In this document: positions 1-9,482 of the stretch, piece after piece | Numbering within the stretch: the stretch's first letter is position 1 | Layout of the letters: each line of letters starts with the position of its first letter | Assembly (NCBI GenBank): GCA_016871615.1 | Contig: VHCX01000018.1 | Span: 1-58,051 of the forward strand | From: Verrucomicrobiota bacterium | GTDB lineage: Bacteria; Verrucomicrobiota; Verrucomicrobiia; Limisphaerales; UBA9464 | Direction: 5' to 3' | Length of the DNA: 58,051 bases | Notes under the pieces: generated by a model | The model's database searches: none | The model's input: only the letters and a program-made list of their open reading frames with translations | What the model was told of the DNA's origin: nothing | Made by a program: the position numbers and the translations under genes

Positions 1-2
1 CC

Positions 3-254
3 GGCAAGGCCCGCTTCGAAGCCGAGCGGTTGGACGGGCTCAACGGGGTGTACGCCTCGCCGGTGGCGGCCGACGGCCGGGTCTACGTGGTCGGGCGCGA
101 CGGCAACACGGCGGTGCTGCGTCAGGGCCCACGGTTGGAGGTGCTGGCGGTCAACCGACTCGACGACGGCTTCGACGCCTCCCCGGCGATCGTTGGCGGG
201 CAATTGTTCCTGCGGGGCCGGCAGAGCCTCTACTGCCTCTCGGAAGGCCGGTGA
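3..254 (+). CDS. PQQ-like beta-propeller protein, C-terminal fragment (5' end outside window)
   Basis: The reading frame is open from the window edge and ends with TGA at 252-254, so only the last 83 residues are seen. They contain two blade-like units with the pattern ASP(V/A)-(A/V)-DGRVYV-GRDGNTAVL and ASPAIVGGQLFLRGRQSLYCL, which is typical of PQQ_2 outer-membrane-assembly-like or quinoprotein-like propellers common in Planctomycetes and Verrucomicrobia. The cofactor or partner cannot be told from this fragment. It converges on the DUF1501 gene that follows on the other strand. Confidence 0.75.
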   Translation, partial: GKARFEAERLDGLNGVYASPVAADGRVYVVGRDGNTAVLRQGPRLEVLAVNRLDDGFDASPAIVGGQLFLRGRQSLYCLSEGR

Positions 255-256
255 TC

Positions 257-271
257 GGGGCCCCGGGCCCC
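257..271. terminator. GC-only dyad after the beta-propeller gene
   Basis: A perfect GGGGCCC-C-GGGCCCC dyad lies 2 bases after the TGA and in front of the convergent DUF1501 gene. It could end transcription or simply be a GC-rich coincidence, because there is no T-run after it. The rest of the gap to 334 shows nothing else. Confidence 0.25.
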
Positions 272-334
272 GGGCTTCTGGATCGATGGGCCCCTGTCCC
301 GACGGGCTGAGAACCCCGGCCGGTCCATCCCGGC

Positions 335-1777
335 TCAGGCCAGCAGTGCCGACACGACGTTCCCGTGGATGTCCGTCAGGCGGTAGTCGCGACCCTGATG
401 CCGGAAAGTCAGGCGCTCATGGTCGATGCCGAGGCAGTGCAGCAGGGTCGCGTTCAGGTCGTGGATGTGCACCGGATCGCGGGCCACGTTGTAGCCGAAG
501 TCGTCGGTCTCCCCGTGGGAGATCCCGCCCTGGATGCCGCCGCCGGCCAGCCAGACGCTGTAGCAGCGGGGATGGTGGTCCCGGCCGAAGTTGGTCGCCG
601 TGAGCGCACCCTGGCTGAAGACGGTCCGGCCGAACTCGCCGGCCCAGACGACCAGCGTGTCCTCGAGCAGCCCCCGCTGGCGCAGGTCGGTGATCAGCGC
701 CGCGGAGGCCTGGTCGGTGTCGTAGGCCTGGTGACGGATGCCCGATGGCAGGTTGTCATGCTGGTCCCAGCCCCGGTGATAGAGCTGCACGAAGCGGACC
801 CCGCGCTCAGACAATCGGCGGGCGAGGATGCAGTTGGCCGCGAAGCTGCCCGGCTTGCGGGACTCCGGACCGTAGAGATCGAAGGTCGCGGCCGGCTCCC
901 CGGACAGGTCGGTGAGCTCGGGCACGGAAGCCTGCATGCGGAAGGCCAGTTCGTAGTGGCGGATGCGGGTCTGGATCTCCGGATCCTGGTATTCCTCGAA
1001 GTTGATCCGGTTCAACCGGTCGAGGTCGTCGAGCATTCCCCGCCGCAGCCCACGGCTGACCCCGGCCGGATCGCTGAGGAAGAGCACCGGATCCTTGCCC
1101 GGGCTGAACCGCACCCCCTGATGATGCGACGGCAGGAAGCCCGCCCCCCACATCCGCTCGTGCAGGGGCTGGGCGTTGGTCGGCCCGCTGGGCCGGGAGA
1201 TCATCACCACGAAGGTGGGCAGGTCGCGGTTCTCGCTGCCCAGGCCATAGGACAGCCACGACCCCATCGAGGGGCGGCCGGCCTGCTGGTGTCCGGTCTG
1301 GAGCAGGGTCATGGCCGGATCGTGGTTGATGGCCTCGGTGTGCATCGATCGGACCAGGCACAGTTCGTCGGCGACGCGGGCGGTGTAGGGCAGGAGTTCG
1401 CTGAGCATCAGGCCCGAGCGTCCGGCGGGCCGGAAGGCGAACGGGCTCGGGGCGATGGGGAAATGCTTCTGCCCCGAGGTCATGCCGGTGAGCCGCTGCG
1501 TGCCGCGGATCGAATCGGGCAGGTCTTCCCGGAATCGGGCGTTCAACCCGGGCTTGGGATCGAAGAGGTCGAGGTGCGACGGCGCCCCGGCCTGGGTGAG
1601 GTAGATGATGCGGCGCGCGCGGGGAAGCAGGATCCCCTTCGGTGCGGGCAGGGCCGGAACCGCCGAGCGTGCCCCCGGGCCCAGCAGCGACGCCAGCGCG
1701 GCGGCACCGAGCGTGGCGCCAGCCTGGCCGAGGAACTGCCGGCGCGCGCCCACGGGGCGGGGAGGGTTCGGGGTCAT
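335..1777 (-). CDS. DUF1501 domain-containing protein, Tat-type signal
   Basis: A 480-residue DUF1501 protein. This family has an alkaline-phosphatase/sulfatase-like fold, is abundant in Planctomycetes and Verrucomicrobia, and its substrate is unknown. The N-terminus carries a twin-arginine-like motif (ARRQFLG, R12-R13) followed by an Ala/Leu-rich hydrophobic stretch, so export of a folded protein is likely. Family landmarks seen are a QAGAPSHLDLFDPKP segment near residue 57, NHDPAMTLLQTGHQ, and VWAGEFGRT near the C-terminus. ATG at 1775-1777 lies 3 bases after the stop of the DUF1553 gene upstream, so the two are almost certainly one transcription unit, as these families usually are. Confidence 0.9.
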   Translation of the reverse strand: MTPNPPRPVGARRQFLGQAGATLGAAALASLLGPGARSAVPALPAPKGILLPRARRIIYLTQAGAPSHLDLFDPKPGLNARFREDLPDSIRGTQRLTGMTSGQKHFPIAPSPFAFRPAGRSGLMLSELLPYTARVADELCLVRSMHTEAINHDPAMTLLQTGHQQAGRPSMGSWLSYGLGSENRDLPTFVVMISRPSGPTNAQPLHERMWGAGFLPSHHQGVRFSPGKDPVLFLSDPAGVSRGLRRGMLDDLDRLNRINFEEYQDPEIQTRIRHYELAFRMQASVPELTDLSGEPAATFDLYGPESRKPGSFAANCILARRLSERGVRFVQLYHRGWDQHDNLPSGIRHQAYDTDQASAALITDLRQRGLLEDTLVVWAGEFGRTVFSQGALTATNFGRDHHPRCYSVWLAGGGIQGGISHGETDDFGYNVARDPVHIHDLNATLLHCLGIDHERLTFRHQGRDYRLTDIHGNVVSALLA

Positions 1778-1780
1778 GGG

Positions 1781-4700
1781 CTATTGCCGGGTGAGGGTCT
1801 CCTCGAGGTTGAGCAGGGTGCCCACGGCGAGGGTCCACGAGGCTAGTTCGACCGGGTTGAGCGAGGGTTCGGCCTGCGACTCGCCCACGGCCAGCAGGGC
1901 GGAGGCCGCCCCGGGGTCGCCCGCGAAGGCCTTCCTCGTCCGCTCGAGGCCCCCGAGGAGCACCTGGACTTCCTGTGACGAGGGGTACCGCCCGACCACC
2001 CGCAGGAAGGCCGATTCCAGTCGACGGCCGGGGTCGGCGTGTTCGTGCATCGATCGCTGGGCGAGGTTCCGGGCGGCCTCGACGTAGGTGGGGTCGTTGA
2101 GCAGGTTCAGCGCCTGCAGGGGCGTGCTGGTCCGGGATCGCCGGGTCACGCAGGTCTCGCGGAACGGCCGGTCGAAGAGCAGCAGGGCCGGGTTGGGCAC
2201 CGAGCGCTTCCAGTAGGTGTACAGGGTGCGCCGGTAGAGGGCCGGGCCGTGGTCCTGCTCGTAGGTGTTGGCCGACGAACCGGCGACCACCTGCTCGTAG
2301 AGCCCCGGGGGATGGTAGGGCTTGACCGACGGTCCGCCGATGGTCTCGACCAGCAGGCCCGACGCCGACAGCGCCTGGTCCCGGAGGATCTCGGCCGACC
2401 ACCTGAGGCGCGGACTGCGGGAGAGCAGGCGGTTGTCGGGATCCCGGGCGAGCGCCTCGGGCCGCACCCGCGAGGCCTGCCGGTAGGTGGCGCTGGTGAC
2501 CAGCAGCCTCACCATGCGCTTCTGGTCCCAGCCCGACTCGATGAATTCCCGGGCCAACCAGTCGAGCAGCTCGGGATGGCTGGGGGCTTCGCCCTGCGTT
2601 CCGAAATCCTCGGTGGTGCGGACCAGTCCCGTCCCGAGGAGACCTTGCCACCAGCGGTTCATGACCACCCGCGCCGGCAGGGGGTTTTCCGGGCTCACCA
2701 GCCAGCGGGCGAGGTCGAGCCGATCGGGGCGGTCCGGGCGGCGGCCCGCAGGCATCGGCGGAAGCGCGGCCGGGGAGGCGGGTCCGACCCGCTCGCCCTT
2801 GCGGTCGTAGGCGCCCCGCATCAGCACGTGGGTGGGGCGTGGCTCGCCCGCCTCCTCCATGACCAGGGTGACGGGGATCGACTGGTCCAGGGACTCCACA
2901 TCCTGCCGGAGTCGCCGGATCCGGGCCTCCGCGCTTCGGAATTCCTCGTCGGAATCGAGCCGGAACTCCTCGATCCGGCGGAGTTGCTCCGGCGTCCGGT
3001 CCGTCCCGGAAGCGGCAAGCACGTCGGCCACCGCAGGGGTCGGGATCCGGTCGGCCGGATCGCCGGTGGTCTCGACCTCCAGCGCCGCCGCCGAGGTGCC
3101 GTCCAAGTCGCGGTACGTCACCTCGAGTTCCAGCGGACCATCCACCGTTTCCCCGGGTGCGACCCCGGCCAGCACGACCAAGCGGACCACGGGCTCGGCG
3201 CTCCAGTCGATCGTCGTGGCGGTGTCGGGCCGCGGGTCGAGGGCCGGCGCGAGGAAATCGCCGACACGCGTGCCCGGGGTCGCCCGGGCGCGGAGTGTCA
3301 CGGGGGTGTCCCGGCCCAGCCTGCGCAGTCGAAGGTCCGACAGCGCGATCCTCCTGGGCCGCTCCGACCCGCCGGTTCCCTCCGGTCGCCACGTCAGGCG
3401 GATCGCCGTCACCGGGCCTGTGATGCGGACGTGCAGGGGCAGGGCGGTCTCCCGGCGGACGGGCAGGGGGATCGGCCCGGCGGCAATCCGGGTCCAGGTC
3501 GCCGGGCGGGATCGCGCCGCCGTGACCCACTCGGACGGGTCGGCGATGATCCGGGTGCGGAGCCGCGCCACCCCGGCCTCCTCGTCCCCGAGTTCCCGCC
3601 GCAGACGCTCCAGTCGGGAACGCTGGTCCCCGGTGGGCAACTGGAGCATGGGCGGCGTGTTCTTGCGGATCGAAGCCCCGTAGTCGCCGACGCCCTTCTC
3701 GGTGACGTTGTGGAAGAACGCGTAAAGCCCGTAGTAGTCGCGCTGGCTCACCGGATCGAACTTGTGGTCGTGGCAGCGCGCGCAGGTGAAGGTCAGGCCG
3801 AGCCAGGCCGTCGCCGTCGTCTCCACCCGGTCGAAGCAGTATTCGGCGAGGAACTCCTCGGGGATGATCCCGCCCTCCTCGTTGATCAGGTGGTTCCGGT
3901 GGAACCCGGTGGCGATCCGCTGGTCAAGGGTCGGCGAGGGCAGGAGATCCCCGGCCAGCTGTTCCACCGTGAACTGGTCGAAGGGCAAGTTCCGGTTGAA
4001 GGCCCGGACCACCCAGTCGCGCCAGGCCCACAGTTCCCGGTCGCGGTCCACCTGGTAGCCGTTGCTGTCGGCAAAACGTGCCACGTCGAGCCAGTCCTGC
4101 GCCATGCGCTCGCCCCAGCGCGGCGAGGCCAGTCGCCGGTCCACCCAACGCTCGTAGGCCCCGGGTGACGGGTCGCGCAGGAACTCACGCACCTCGTCCG
4201 GGGTGGGCGGCAGGCCGGTCAGGTCGAGGGTCATTCGGCGGAACAGGACCTCGGGCGGCGCCTCGGGCGACGGCGGGAGCGCGGACTGTTCGAGGCGTTG
4301 CAGGATGAACCGGTCGATCGGGTTGCGCACCCAGTCGGCGCCCCGGACCCCAGGCGGCGTCGGGCGGACCGGCGCCACGAAGGCCCAATGCGCCTCGTAG
4401 GCGGCCCCCTCGTCAATCCACCGGCGGAGCACTTCCCGCTGGGCCCTCGGCAGGGCGGCATGATCGCGTGCCGGAGGCATGCGTTCCCCGGGATCCTCCG
4501 AGTCGATGCGGCGCAGGAGTTCACTGGAGGCGGAGGCGCCCGGCACGATGGCCACCGCCCCGGATTTGGCTGGCCGGAGAGCCTCCTCGCGCACGTCCAG
4601 CCGCAGGCCCGCCTTGCGCGTGGTCGCGTCGAACCCGTGGCAGGCGAAGCAACGGTCGGCGAGGATCGGCCGCACATCCCGGTTGAAGCGGACCGGTTCG

Positions 4701-4819
4701 GCCGACACCTGCAGGCCCAGAGCCACCAGCGCGAGGCCCTGGGCCACCCAGCGTCCGGGCACGGACCGGACCTCCACCGGGGAAATCCCGGGTCCAGGAG
4801 GCGATGCGTGCGGGATCAT
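1781..4819 (-). CDS. PSCyt1/DUF1549/DUF1553 cytochrome c-like protein
   Basis: A protein of 1012 residues with the classic three-part layout of PVC bacteria. After a signal-like stretch (about 23-41) comes a PSCyt1 haem-binding motif CFACH (C57, C60, H61). DUF1549 follows (about 150-370) and contains a second CxxCH (CARCH, C346, C349, H350). DUF1553 is towards the C-terminus (NRWWQGLLGTGLVRTTEDFG region). Together these suggest a periplasmic, haem-containing protein, commonly tied to sulfated-polysaccharide degradation, although its reaction is unproven. The frame stays open up to 4996, but ATG at 4817-4819 gives a sensible signal peptide and avoids overlap with the pseudopilin gene. Partner: the DUF1501 gene immediately downstream. 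Confidence 0.9.
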   Translation of the reverse strand: MIPHASPPGPGISPVEVRSVPGRWVAQGLALVALGLQVSAEPVRFNRDVRPILADRCFACHGFDATTRKAGLRLDVREEALRPAKSGAVAIVPGASASSELLRRIDSEDPGERMPPARDHAALPRAQREVLRRWIDEGAAYEAHWAFVAPVRPTPPGVRGADWVRNPIDRFILQRLEQSALPPSPEAPPEVLFRRMTLDLTGLPPTPDEVREFLRDPSPGAYERWVDRRLASPRWGERMAQDWLDVARFADSNGYQVDRDRELWAWRDWVVRAFNRNLPFDQFTVEQLAGDLLPSPTLDQRIATGFHRNHLINEEGGIIPEEFLAEYCFDRVETTATAWLGLTFTCARCHDHKFDPVSQRDYYGLYAFFHNVTEKGVGDYGASIRKNTPPMLQLPTGDQRSRLERLRRELGDEEAGVARLRTRIIADPSEWVTAARSRPATWTRIAAGPIPLPVRRETALPLHVRITGPVTAIRLTWRPEGTGGSERPRRIALSDLRLRRLGRDTPVTLRARATPGTRVGDFLAPALDPRPDTATTIDWSAEPVVRLVVLAGVAPGETVDGPLELEVTYRDLDGTSAAALEVETTGDPADRIPTPAVADVLAASGTDRTPEQLRRIEEFRLDSDEEFRSAEARIRRLRQDVESLDQSIPVTLVMEEAGEPRPTHVLMRGAYDRKGERVGPASPAALPPMPAGRRPDRPDRLDLARWLVSPENPLPARVVMNRWWQGLLGTGLVRTTEDFGTQGEAPSHPELLDWLAREFIESGWDQKRMVRLLVTSATYRQASRVRPEALARDPDNRLLSRSPRLRWSAEILRDQALSASGLLVETIGGPSVKPYHPPGLYEQVVAGSSANTYEQDHGPALYRRTLYTYWKRSVPNPALLLFDRPFRETCVTRRSRTSTPLQALNLLNDPTYVEAARNLAQRSMHEHADPGRRLESAFLRVVGRYPSSQEVQVLLGGLERTRKAFAGDPGAASALLAVGESQAEPSLNPVELASWTLAVGTLLNLEETLTRQ

Positions 4820-4928
4820 GGAAGGAGTCCAGTGGGTAAGACTCACGAGAGTGGGCCGGATCGGTGCCGGGGACAAGTCGTGCCCTTGGCGTGCGCCGGA
4901 AGAAGCGGCGCGGACCCTTGCCATCCCT

Positions 4929-5636
4929 TCAGAACCGCTGCTCGCGCCAGTCGTCGACCGTGATGGCGCGCCCGTTTTTCCACCCGGCGTGGCCATCGAA
5001 GAACAGCAGGTTGGGTCCTTCTCCGTGCCGCTTGGCCGCGACCCGTCGTTCGCCGCTGAGCGTCCGCCCCGTCGACCCGTAGGGCAGGTGCGCCGGGGTC
5101 CACACGTCGTTGAGGTCCACGCTGCCGAGGACGTTGGTCACGGTGAAGACCGGCCGCCAGGCACCGCTCTCGTTGTCGGCGAAGTAGATGGTGTCCGACG
5201 GGCTCTGCACGCGCTGGAGGTTCACCGCGCCGGTGACCTCGGTGCCGACGGTGTCGCGCGGGCTGCTGAACTGCCAGGCGTTCACCACGTAGCACATCAC
5301 CTGCCGTTTGTTGGGGTAGCTCGGGCAGGTGTACACCTTGATCCGGCCGTACTGGTCCCGTGCCGGGGCCGTGCCTCCGAGGCTCGGGATGTACATCTGC
5401 CACCAGTAGGGCTCGTTGCCCCGGGGGATTCGTCCCTGATGATCGTCGGCATACATCAGCATCGCCAGGCCCATCTGGCGAAGGTTGTTGTAGCAGGAGG
5501 TCTTGCGCCCCTTCTCCTTGGCCTTGGCCAGCGCCGGCAGGAGCATGCCCGCCAGGATCGCGATGATGGCGATGACCACCAGCAGTTCGATGAGCGTGAA
5601 GGCTCGTCGGGGGTTTTGGGCTCCGCCGGGGGACAT
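4929..5636 (-). CDS. Type II secretion/type IV pilin-like pseudopilin (DUF1559-like, H-X9-DG)
   Basis: A protein of 235 residues starting at ATG 5634-5636. Residues 11-30 form the prepilin cleavage and methylation motif (RRA, then [18 protein letters not shown]). The residue before the cleavage point is Ala rather than the usual Gly. After the helix comes the conserved [18 protein letters not shown] segment. The C-terminus has an H-X9-DG motif ([13 protein letters not shown]), the hallmark of the very large pseudopilin-like families of Verrucomicrobia, Lentisphaerae and Planctomycetes. It would be processed by a prepilin peptidase (none here) and sit in the inner membrane or a pilus-like fibre. 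The specific role is unknown. It is divergent from the gamma-glutamyltransferase gene. Confidence 0.9.
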   Translation of the reverse strand: MSPGGAQNPRRAFTLIELLVVIAIIAILAGMLLPALAKAKEKGRKTSCYNNLRQMGLAMLMYADDHQGRIPRGNEPYWWQMYIPSLGGTAPARDQYGRIKVYTCPSYPNKRQVMCYVVNAWQFSSPRDTVGTEVTGAVNLQRVQSPSDTIYFADNESGAWRPVFTVTNVLGSVDLNDVWTPAHLPYGSTGRTLSGERRVAAKRHGEGPNLLFFDGHAGWKNGRAITVDDWREQRF

Positions 5637-5772
5637 GACTTCGATGAAACCCGAGCCAGCCGGGAAATCAACCGCCCAGTTCCGAGGCGGGCGCATGCCC
5701 ACGGCACGACGGATCGGCTCAGACAGGCTCTCAGGCCTTCCCTTGCAGCGTGGCCTGGCACAGGCTGCGGGC

Positions 5773-7476
5773 ATGACCCTCCTGCGGTTCGATCTCTTGC
5801 GGATCCTCGTGCTCGGGGCGCTCTGGGCCCTGCCCCTCGCCGCTGCCGAACCCTCGTCGCCTCGAAAAGGCCTGGTTGCGACCGTGAACCCGGTGGCCAC
5901 CGAGGCTGGCCTGCAGGCCTTTCGCGACGGGGGCAACGCCGTCGATGCGGCCATCGCCTGCGCCCTGACCCTCGGCATCGTCGACGGCCACAACTCGGGC
6001 CTTGGCGGCGGGTGCTTCATGACCCTGCGCCTGGCCGACGGGCGGTTGATCACCCTCGACGGCCGCGAGATGGCCCCGGCGGCGGCCACGCGCGACCTCT
6101 TCCTGCGCGGGGGCAAGGCCGACCCCCGTCTCAGCCAGGATGGCGCCTTGTCGGTGGGCATTCCCGGCGAGTTCGCCACGCTGGCCCATGCCAGCACCCA
6201 CCACGGGCGTCTGCCCTTGGGCCGGCTCCTCGAGGCGGCCGCTCGGGTCGCCGAGACGGGGTTCCGCGTCGACCGCCACTACGTCGGACGCCTGGCGGAG
6301 ACGCGTCCAGGCCTGGCGCTCTTCCCCGATAGCGAGGCGATCTTCCTCAAGGGCCTCCCGGCGACGCCGTCGGCGGGCGACCTGCTGCGCCAGTCCGACC
6401 TCGCCCGGTCGTACCGCCAGATGGCCACGAACGGCGTGGCCTGGTTCTACCGGGGCGACTTCGCACGGCGGACGGCCGAGTGGATGCGGGCCCATGGCGG
6501 CCTGGTGACCGAGGCCGACTTCGCCCGCTACGAGGTCGTGCCGCGCGAACCGGTCCGGGGCACCTACCGGGGTCACGAGATCGTGAGCTTCCCGCCGCCC
6601 AGCTCCGGCGGAGTCCATGTCTTGGAGATCCTCAACATCCTCGAGCACTTCGACCTCGTGGCCATGGGCGACGGGTCGCCCGAGTTCGCCCATGTCGTGG
6701 CCGAGGCGATGAAGCTGGCCTTCGCCGACCGCGCCCGCTGGCTGGGGGACCCTGATTTCGCGCGCGTGCCCAAGGGGTTGGTGTCCAAGGAATACGCGGC
6801 CGGACTCGCGCGGCGGATCCGGACCGATCGCGCTTCGGTGGTTGCCTCGGCGGGCACTCCGCCCGGGGCCGATCGCGAGTGGTTCACCCGCGAGCGCAAT
6901 CGTCACACCACGCACTTCTCCACCGCCGACACCGAGGGCAACTGGGTGGCCTGCACCGCCTCGCTCAACACGAGTTTCGGCAGCAAGGTCGTCGTCCCGG
7001 GCACGGGCATCCTGCTCAACAACCACATGGACGATTTCTCGGCGCAGCCGGGGGTTCCGAACTTCTTCGGCCTGGTGGGAGCCGAGGCCAACGCCATCGA
7101 GGCCCGCAAGCGGCCGCTCTCGAGCATGAGTCCCACGCTCGTGCTCCGCGACGGGCGTCCGATCCTGAGCGTGGGGGCGGCGGGCGGACCGACCATCATC
7201 TCTCAGACCCTCCTGGCCATTCTGCGGACCATCGACTTCAGGAAACCGCCCCGCGAGGCCCTGGCCGCCCCGCGTCTCCACCATCAGTGGAAGCCCGACG
7301 AACTCCATGTGGAACGGGCCTGGGGCCAGGAGGTGATCGACGGGTTGAAGCGGCGCGGGCACACGGTGGCCGCGGAGGCGTCGATCGGCTCGGCGCAGGC
7401 CGTGGGCCGGGATGCCCGCGGTCAATGGTCCGCCGCGGCCGATCCGCGTGGCGAGGGGTCCGCCGGGGTCTGGTAG
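5773..7476 (+). CDS. ggt: Gamma-glutamyltransferase
   Basis: A 567-residue N-terminal-nucleophile hydrolase that cleaves or transfers the gamma-glutamyl group of glutathione and other gamma-glutamyl compounds, normally in the periplasm after self-cleavage into two subunits. The start at ATG 5773 gives a signal peptide ([17 protein letters not shown]). The autocleavage/nucleophile site is the TTHFS motif, with T379 as the predicted nucleophile. Other family landmarks are [33 protein letters not shown] and the AAGGPTII loop near the end. Length is normal. Its last 55 bases overlap the 3' end of the PxpA-like gene on the other strand, whose product would act on 5-oxoproline, a possible downstream product of gamma-glutamyl turnover. 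Confidence 0.93.
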   Translation: MTLLRFDLLRILVLGALWALPLAAAEPSSPRKGLVATVNPVATEAGLQAFRDGGNAVDAAIACALTLGIVDGHNSGLGGGCFMTLRLADGRLITLDGREMAPAAATRDLFLRGGKADPRLSQDGALSVGIPGEFATLAHASTHHGRLPLGRLLEAAARVAETGFRVDRHYVGRLAETRPGLALFPDSEAIFLKGLPATPSAGDLLRQSDLARSYRQMATNGVAWFYRGDFARRTAEWMRAHGGLVTEADFARYEVVPREPVRGTYRGHEIVSFPPPSSGGVHVLEILNILEHFDLVAMGDGSPEFAHVVAEAMKLAFADRARWLGDPDFARVPKGLVSKEYAAGLARRIRTDRASVVASAGTPPGADREWFTRERNRHTTHFSTADTEGNWVACTASLNTSFGSKVVVPGTGILLNNHMDDFSAQPGVPNFFGLVGAEANAIEARKRPLSSMSPTLVLRDGRPILSVGAAGGPTIISQTLLAILRTIDFRKPPREALAAPRLHHQWKPDELHVERAWGQEVIDGLKRRGHTVAAEASIGSAQAVGRDARGQWSAAADPRGEGSAGVW

Positions 7477-8219
7477 CGCCGGGTGGACGGCCTTTGGTGG
7501 TCCAGTTCCCGGCGCAGGGCCCGGGCCAGTGCCGGCGCCCCGGGCGTGTCGCCATGCAGGCAGAGCGTACGGGCGGCCACGGTGACCCACGGGCCCTCCA
7601 GGCTTTGCCATCGGCCGGTCCGGCGCCAGTCCCGCAGCCGCGCGAGGATCTCCCGCCTCCCGGTCAACAGCGCCCCGTCCCGGTCCCGGGCCACGAGCCG
7701 GCCGTCCGCGTGGTAGGCCCGGTCGATGAAGCCCTCGGCCCAGGCGTCGACCCCGGCCTCCCGGGCCAGCTCCAGCACGCGGCCCCCGGCGCGGGCGAAG
7801 ATCCTCGCCTTCGGGAACCACCGCGCCACCGCCTCGACATAGGCCCGGCCGAGGGATTCGTCCTGCTCCACCGCGTGGTACAGCGCGCCGTGCAGCTTGA
7901 GGTGGTGCAACCGGCCGCCATGCCGCCGGGCCACGGTTTCCAGCGCGCCGGCCTGATGCAGCACGAGGATCCGTAGTTGGCCGGGGGACAGCGTCACCTC
8001 GCCCCGGCCGAAGGCGCCGGCGACCCCGGGGTGGGCTCCGAGGCGCACTCCCAGTGTCCGGGCCTCGACCACCACCCGCTCCATCGTGGGCGCGTCCCCG
8101 GCATGTCCGCCGCAGGCCACATTCGCCGAGGAAACCTGCCTCAGCAGTGCCCGGGTCCGCGTCCAGGGCTCCCCCTCGCCCAGGTCGCAATTCAGATCGA
8201 CGGCCGCCGTCGTGCGCAT
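7422..8219 (-). CDS. pxpA: LamB/YcsF family protein, 5-oxoprolinase subunit A-like
   Basis: A protein of 265 residues. The LamB/YcsF (PxpA) family supplies one subunit of the ATP-dependent 5-oxoprolinase that opens L-5-oxoproline to glutamate. Signature blocks are present in order: DLNCDLGEGEP at the N-terminus, SANVACGGHAGD, GAHPGVAGAFGR, LKLHGALYH, EGFIDRAYHADGRLVAR and TLCLHGDTPGA. The ATG at 8217-8219 is fixed by the conserved N-terminus. The last ten or so residues are low in conserved motifs. The partner subunits PxpB and PxpC are not adjacent, as they usually are, so either they lie elsewhere or this protein works alone. It runs convergently into ggt with a 55-bp overlap. Confidence 0.9.
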   Translation of the reverse strand: MRTTAAVDLNCDLGEGEPWTRTRALLRQVSSANVACGGHAGDAPTMERVVVEARTLGVRLGAHPGVAGAFGRGEVTLSPGQLRILVLHQAGALETVARRHGGRLHHLKLHGALYHAVEQDESLGRAYVEAVARWFPKARIFARAGGRVLELAREAGVDAWAEGFIDRAYHADGRLVARDRDGALLTGRREILARLRDWRRTGRWQSLEGPWVTVAARTLCLHGDTPGAPALARALRRELDHQRPSTRRYQTPADPSPRGSAAADH

Positions 8220-8317
8220 GGGAGGGATGGAAGCAGGGATCGCCGCCGGGCGCGATGTCCGCGGCCCGTGGGACGGTTCGCCCGTCGGCGCTTGTGCGCC
8301 CGTGCGCGGACAGACCC

Positions 8318-9373
8318 TCAGTCGGTCAGTCCCCGGGTCCCCGTGATTCCCGATTCGAGCTTCTTGAGGGTTGGCAGGACGCGCGCAACGGTCGTGGACT
8401 CGATCTGGCCTGCGAAGGGCTTGAGGTGGAACTCCATCACGCCGACCACGTCGCCATTGCGGTCGTGGAGCGGTGCCGTGACCACGGCCGCCTGGGGAGT
8501 CTTGCCGTAGTAGACCTGATTCTCGAGGAGGACCTTCCGGACGGTCTCCCCGGAAGGTTCCCTGCCGACATCCGCCGGGTTCTTGGCCGCGAGGCACCGC
8601 AGTGCACCGCCCGGGCCGGACGGCCCGTAGAGCCGGAGATCCAGCAACCGGGACTGCTGCTCGAGGGTCTGCCGGACCAGCGAGGCCGCCAGCGTCTCAA
8701 GGGGGCGGAAGCGGATGCCGGCATCCGAGAACACCGCCGTGGTGTCCGACTTGGTGATGAAGCCGATGTGGCCCGCGTTGAACGAGTTGTCGGTCAGGGT
8801 GGGCAGGGCGTTGGTGCCGTTGAGGAACACCTCGATCTGGTTGCCCTCGGCCCGGACGGACAGTTCGTACCACTCGCCCTTGCGGAAGGGCACCGCCGGC
8901 CCGATCGGCGCCGAGCGCTCGCCGTCGACGAACTTGTAGAACCGGAGGTTGCCGCCCAGCGCGCTGGCGCGCACCACGTAGAAGTTCTTCGGGTCCTGGT
9001 GGCGGAACACCAGCCCGGCGATCTGCTCGAAGGCGCCGCCCTCGATCCGGAACCTCGCCGTGAAGGTGAAGTCGCCGTAGCGCTCGGCGGTGTGGATGAG
9101 CATCGGGAAGCGCTCGTCCTCCGCGCTGGGAGCCGTCTGCGCCAGCGCCGGCTTGCGGTTGAGGGGTCTGGCCTGTGGCGAGAGCGGCTCGAGGGCCGAG
9201 GGCATCTCCACCTCGACGACCTTCCACTCGCCGGGTCGGCCGCCGCCGGCCAGCTCCGGTGTCCAGCCTTCCGGCAGGGCCCCGGCCTTGGGGGACGAGA
9301 AGTCGAAGTGCCGTTCGGCACCGAAGGCCAGCCCGGTCGACAGGAGGAGCCATGCGCACGCTCGGAGGATCAT
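8318..9373 (-). CDS. Secreted DUF1080/LamG-like concanavalin-fold protein
   Basis: A protein of 351 residues with a signal peptide (ILRACAWLLLSTGLAFGAE) starting at ATG 9371-9373. The central part (about 80-225) reads as a jelly-roll of the DUF1080 (3-keto-disaccharide hydrolase) or LamG type: YGDFTFTARFRIEGGAFEQIAGLVFRH, then a YYVVRAS-like strand, and KGEWYELSVRAEGNQIEVFLNG. The C-terminal third (about 230-351) resembles no family I can name with confidence, though VGVMEFHLKPFAG and its surroundings are vaguely PAS/cache-like. A role in carbohydrate binding is inferred from the fold only. The gap upstream (9374-9482) shows only a CGGTCCGG direct repeat and no clear promoter. Confidence 0.75.
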   Translation of the reverse strand: MILRACAWLLLSTGLAFGAERHFDFSSPKAGALPEGWTPELAGGGRPGEWKVVEVEMPSALEPLSPQARPLNRKPALAQTAPSAEDERFPMLIHTAERYGDFTFTARFRIEGGAFEQIAGLVFRHQDPKNFYVVRASALGGNLRFYKFVDGERSAPIGPAVPFRKGEWYELSVRAEGNQIEVFLNGTNALPTLTDNSFNAGHIGFITKSDTTAVFSDAGIRFRPLETLAASLVRQTLEQQSRLLDLRLYGPSGPGGALRCLAAKNPADVGREPSGETVRKVLLENQVYYGKTPQAAVVTAPLHDRNGDVVGVMEFHLKPFAGQIESTTVARVLPTLKKLESGITGTRGLTD

Positions 9374-9482
9374 GTCGGCGGCGATGATAGGCCGTCTGGT
9401 CCTGCGGGCAACACGGGCTGTCACGGCCTGTCCCGGTCCGGCGCGGTCCGGCCAGCCCCGGGGTCGGCGGTCCGAACTGCGC

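Noticed and set aside
807-3530. 907-codon minus-strand frame across the DUF1501 and DUF1553 genes
   Set aside because: It overlaps both real genes in another frame, and its Pro/Arg/Gly-rich translation is a shifted echo of them.
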